Part shown: positions 60,214 through 64,000 of the stretch, piece by piece
Layout of the letters: every line of letters starts with the position of its first letter
Numbering within the stretch: the stretch's first letter is position 1
Assembly: GCA_030844895.1 (NCBI GenBank)
Contig: CM061223.1
Span: 1,054,001-1,118,000 of the forward strand
Source: Ambrosia x helenae
Taxonomy: Eukaryota; Streptophyta; Magnoliopsida; Asterales; Asteraceae
Direction: 5' to 3'
Length of the DNA: 64,000 nt
Notes under the pieces: model-generated
The model's input: only the letters and a program-made list of their open reading frames with translations
Told to the model about the DNA's origin: nothing
Database searches by the model: none
Position numbers and translations under genes: made by a program

Positions 60214-61448
60214 CTATAGTGGAGAGGGCCTGCGCGTTGCCGCAGGTGTCTATGTTTTTTTACGCACGTTTGCGTGGTAAATTTCACGTAATTTATTTTA
60301 AACACCAATTTTCCAAGACAACTAACATGCAGTCCAGGTGAAAAGGAATTAAATCCATGTTTGTGTTTTACATTTGCTGTAGAATTACATCGTCATGAGG
60401 TAAAAAAAACGTGTGAATAATAAATGATCCATCTTTTGAAAATAAAGATATTTGGTTTTTTACATAAATACATAACCACAATAGAGAAAATTAATTAGCC
60501 AAACGTTTTTTTTATACATCCTATTATCGTTAAACAAATGGGTTCAAGAAGGCTCACTAATAGTTATATGTCCATTAATCATGGAAATGGTTCAACTCTT
60601 GGAAACTTGGAAGATAAAGAATAGTGTTGTTAGCGAAAACCAAAACGTCAATACATTACATTAATTCAAATCTAGACCATCTATCCCAATCCACTATACC
60701 ACCTTTAAATCGATGTTTATACCAAAGGAAAGCCGTAGACTTGATGAGCGCCACTATCTTTACCACATTGGAATCCATATTGGAGAACAATTTTTGATTA
60801 AAAAAAAAAACAGGGCAACGTCATAATCAAACACTTTCTAAAATATAAAAATCAAACATATATCACTATTGCAGATGATAGTTCATTAATAGATGACAAT
60901 GAAACATACCTTTTCTAAATAAGATGATTAAGAAAATGTTAAAATGGTCAAATATATACAACCATTCAAAGCCTACAACAATTTTAGTTTGAGTCAAGTT
61001 CAGTGAATTCCAATTACCTCATACTTCGCCTCTAACCACCTCCCAAAGAGAATCACCAACAATCGAACCCTCATTATCAAACCATCCCAATTTATCCCCT
61101 TCATTGTAAGTGTATGTTTCAACTTCAAATGTGGGGTTACGAATTGAATGCTTCTCTGATTGAATGTGAAGGGGTTCAACAAAGTAGGGGATTGAATATA
61201 TAATTGCAAAGGATGGAACGGATGTGTAACTAATGCAGTATTGAATTGGGTGTTACGAAGGTGGGTAGGGATATAAAGTAAGTATTATAGACATATACAT
61301 TCAGCATTCTATCTTGTACACCAAGGGCATAAATGAAACAAAATGATCAAAAATTATACATTTCTAAAGAGCCTCTTCAACTCCCATCTTAAACTTAATG
61401 TGAAATTACCATCTTAGCCACCTCTCCTCCTTAATAAGGTACTATAGA
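60214..61448 (-). mobile_element. Helitron-like element, about 1.2 kb
   Basis: On the minus strand TCTATAGTACCTTATTAAGG starts at 61448 after an A. The other end has the hairpin CCTGCG...CGCAGG at 60229-60246 and terminates near CTATAG at 60214, a departure from the usual CTRR end. Interior AT-rich, no protein recognised. Confidence 0.55.
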
Positions 61449-62852
61449 TGTAGACTTTAATAGTTTCAAAAATTACAAACTATTTGTTGATTATTAAGAA
61501 TGTAATAATAACTTAAACTATTTTAACTTGACTACATTTAAAATAATAATAATTTTACATGTTACCCATAATTATAATAAATCTATAACTTGTTTTTACA
61601 TATTTATTCCATTCTTTAATCACACATATAAAGTAATTTTAGTAGCTTAATTAATAAGTTAAATAATTAATAAATTTAAAGAATAATGTCTGTTTGGTAT
61701 GGGGTAATGGAATGGATGGGGGAATGGAATGAATGAGGTAATTGTCACACCCTCAAATTTCCACGTGCGGAGTTTTACCGCGAGGCGCGTGACACACCAG
61801 GATCCAAGTCAACGGTCACAATAAACAACACTATATGATACGTAAAAACTGACATAAGTAAACCATTAAGTTTTTCATAAATGATCCAACGCTGCGGAAG
61901 CGCAAAACTTTGTTACAACATGAAATCAAAAGTACGAAAGTCTAAAAATACTAAATGAGATGCACATGAATCCTAGACGCCGTGAGACTCCGTGCGCCTA
62001 TCGACAGCTGCTACCTTAGCGACCTGAGACAAACATGCTAAAAACGGCAGCAAATAATGCCGGTGAGTTCACAGGTTTTTAAGTAAAACGTTTCACGAAC
62101 TTTTGAAAGACCATCATGATACTACCGACCGATGAAAACACTCGTTAAATGTTTGAACTTCATAACGAACCTCCCAAACGAACTATCGCCCACCGAAGTC
62201 AACGAACTACCATCCCATGGTCAACGAACTGCTTTACCATAGCTAACGAACTGCCATCCCATGGCCAACGAACTACTATAACATAGCTAACGAACTACCA
62301 CATAGAGGCTAACGAACTACCGCACCACGGCTAACGAACTGCCACAACATAGGCCATATAATACGGAACATAAATGAATACCTTGATCCCAAATGAACAC
62401 TCCCAAAACGTAGCGAATACATGAGTACCCAAAACATAGTTGTCACGCTTTTTAGGAAAAACACATTTGACACACGTTTAAAGAACACAGCATGTTTTCT
62501 CCCCCGAAATTGTAAAACCAGTAAAAGAGTGGGGCCGTGAAACTCACCTTGTAGTGCGTCTTCCGATAACTAGAATTCCAACACGTGTATGATAATCCCA
62601 ACTAATGACAACCTATCAATGAGTTTACATAAGTGTGATGACTACTAACCCGAAGGCTAACAAGTCCCCGATTGTCCAGATCTTGACTACGTATGTTAAA
62701 AAGTGTGTTTAAACGTTAACCGGACATTCCAGACCGTCCCGACATCCCGTTGGTGACCCATTACCCTAACTAATCAAGTACACATAGATTATACACAAAG
62801 TTCAAGCATAAAACACTTAGTTCGTATCAAAAATCTCATTTTTGTTATCGTA

Positions 62853-63022
62853 GGGCCGAACGTGGCTTTGAGTGGTCGAAGGTGGCTTTAAACTTCCACC
62901 TTCGCCCCCTTTTTCCACCTTCGCCCCTTTTTGTGGTTCATTCGCCCTTGGTTTCCAGGTTCGACCCCTGGAATCCACCTTCGCCCGTTCGACTGGCCGA
63001 AGGTGTTCCAGGTTCGACCCTG
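62853..63022. repeat. Leader hairpin cluster (A) in the second chromovirus LTR
   Basis: Repeated GGTCGAAGGTGG, CCACCTTCGCCC and AGGTTCGACCC motifs that pair with each other (arms CGAAGGTGG/CCACCTTCG). It lies 1110-1279 bp from the LTR edge, where the other LTR has its GCGAGT/ACTCGC array (1154-1394 bp). Confidence 0.75.
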
Positions 63023-63789
63023 CTGTGTTGTTTACTCAAAAACGCGTCCAAAAACATCCGAAAACATCACGAAACATCATGAGTTACAGCAGTCAAGCAT
63101 CATTAATATATTCCTACGAAACCCTACCAATTTTACCCCAAAATCTATCCGTTTTACAAGTTTCCTAAAATAGCAAATTATGGAGATGTCACATCATCAT
63201 GCATGAAAATATTACCCAATTAGGAAACTTTCTGAAATCAATCAATAATCAGCTCATCATACTCAGATCATCATGAACAAGAAACCCCTATCATAACCTT
63301 ATCATAACCATCCAAAAACGAGCCCTAAATCTAACTAAAAACCCCTTTAATTGTCAAAACACCATCAACAATCAAAGGTAACATGTTTCAATCATAACCC
63401 ATCATTAATAACAGCCCTAGGTTGTTGTCATATCATCTATACAACAAGTAATCATCAAACAATGCATAATATCATATTAACACATGTTTAGTTTGCATAA
63501 AAACTCATTGTTTATGAATAGGTTTTATTTAGAAAGATGTTAGGAAGGTTTTTACCCATAAAACATGTTGATATCAGATCTGGACCCTTGGGGTTTAGAT
63601 GAAAACAAGTTAAAATTGTTTAAAAAGGATTTGTAATGAAGAACACACCTTAGATCTTCACTTGTAATGATTTAGAGAGTTAGGTTATGAAAAACAAGCT
63701 CAAAAACTCCTTCCCCAATGATAATAGCTGATAGAGAGTGTTTGGAGGCGTTTAGGGTTTGTGAAATGGTGAAAAATGGCTAAGGATGG

Positions 63790-63964
63790 TATTTATACCA
63801 GGTCCAGGTTCGCCCCCTTCATATGGTCGAACGTGGAACTTTTCCACATTCGCCCATTTGTAATGGTCGAATGTGGAATCTTTCCACATTCGCCCACTTT
63901 GTTTCCACATTCGCCCATTTCTCAAGTTCCATTTCCACATTCGCCCACTATTTCCACATTCAGG
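63790..63964 (-). promoter_or_regulatory. TATA box and promoter-side hairpin cluster (B) in the second chromovirus LTR
   Basis: TATAAATA at 63790-63797 on minus. Directly upstream, 63801-63964 holds GGTCGAACGTGG, GGTCGAATGTGG and five CCACATTCGCCC-type copies able to pair as GAATGTGG/CCACATTC. The same motif family occurs in this LTR's leader cluster. Confidence 0.75.
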
Positions 63965-64000
63965 TCATCAGCACTTTTTAACACATGTTAACAGCACTTT

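Larger units (their letters stand above)
61743..64000 (-). mobile_element. Partial LTR of a second, related chromovirus (runs off the right edge)
   Basis: Starts TGTCACACCCTC like the LTRs at 47397 and 55328. It shares the blocks GCGGAGTTTTACCGCGAGGC, CAGGATCCAA, TACCTTAGCGACCTGAGA and ACATCCCGTTGGTGACCC at similar positions, but is diverged elsewhere. A TATA box (minus) lies at 63790-63797. It also contains an ACGAACTACC/ACGAACTGCC repeat at 62160-62340. The inner part of the element is outside the window, so LTR-only or full element cannot be decided. Confidence 0.85.

Overview
This is plant nuclear DNA: AT-rich, with GT-AG introns, three split housekeeping-type genes and a dense layer of transposable elements. 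The mix of a Ty3/gypsy chromovirus of the Tekay/Del type, a Tat-type Ty3/gypsy element, Helitrons, Tourist and hAT MITEs, tRNA-derived SINEs and an RTE-like LINE points to a eudicot. The style of the repeats suggests Asteraceae, but that is an inference from general familiarity and not proven here.

Host genes. (1) 309-7497, minus strand: the first eight coding exons of the AP-1 clathrin adaptor gamma subunit; the gene runs off the left edge. (2) 23571-28012, plus strand: a complete six-exon, 401-residue NHL-repeat protein with a signal peptide and one membrane segment. (3) 30009-34014, plus strand: a complete four-exon, 181-residue LSM12-like protein. From memory the Arabidopsis homologues of all three lie close together on chromosome 1, so this looks like an ancient gene block pulled apart by insertions.

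Layout. 7.5-10.5 kb: a foldback repeat and a decayed PIF/Harbinger transposase. 10.5-22.4 kb: a complete 11.8-kb Tat-type LTR retrotransposon in minus orientation, with apparently identical 775-bp LTRs, an intact ATACC target duplication and an uninterrupted 1740-residue gag-pol. It also carries an antisense, intron-containing 984-residue gene with its own TATA box behind eleven copies of a bZIP-type TGACGTGGCA motif. 23-36 kb: the NHL and LSM12 genes, peppered with MITEs, SINEs and a LINE tail. 36-47 kb: about 11 kb without a recognisable gene, holding a SINE, a 2.0-kb Helitron, a Mutator-like MITE, a Tourist MITE and simple repeats. 47.4-58.0 kb: a complete Tekay-type chromovirus in minus orientation with 2.6-kb LTRs, TAAAA target duplication, tRNA-Met primer site, chromodomain and a probable intron in gag. 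59-61.5 kb: Helitron ends. 61.7-64 kb: a truncated LTR of a related but diverged chromovirus.

The most unusual signal is in the chromovirus LTRs. Each carries two clusters of short hairpin motifs, one ending at or within about 30 bp of the TATA box and one 0.6-0.8 kb downstream in the transcribed leader. The two clusters share the same motif within an element. A second, related LTR keeps both clusters at the same relative positions but with a different motif. This suggests a conserved two-site architecture whose sequence turns over rapidly.
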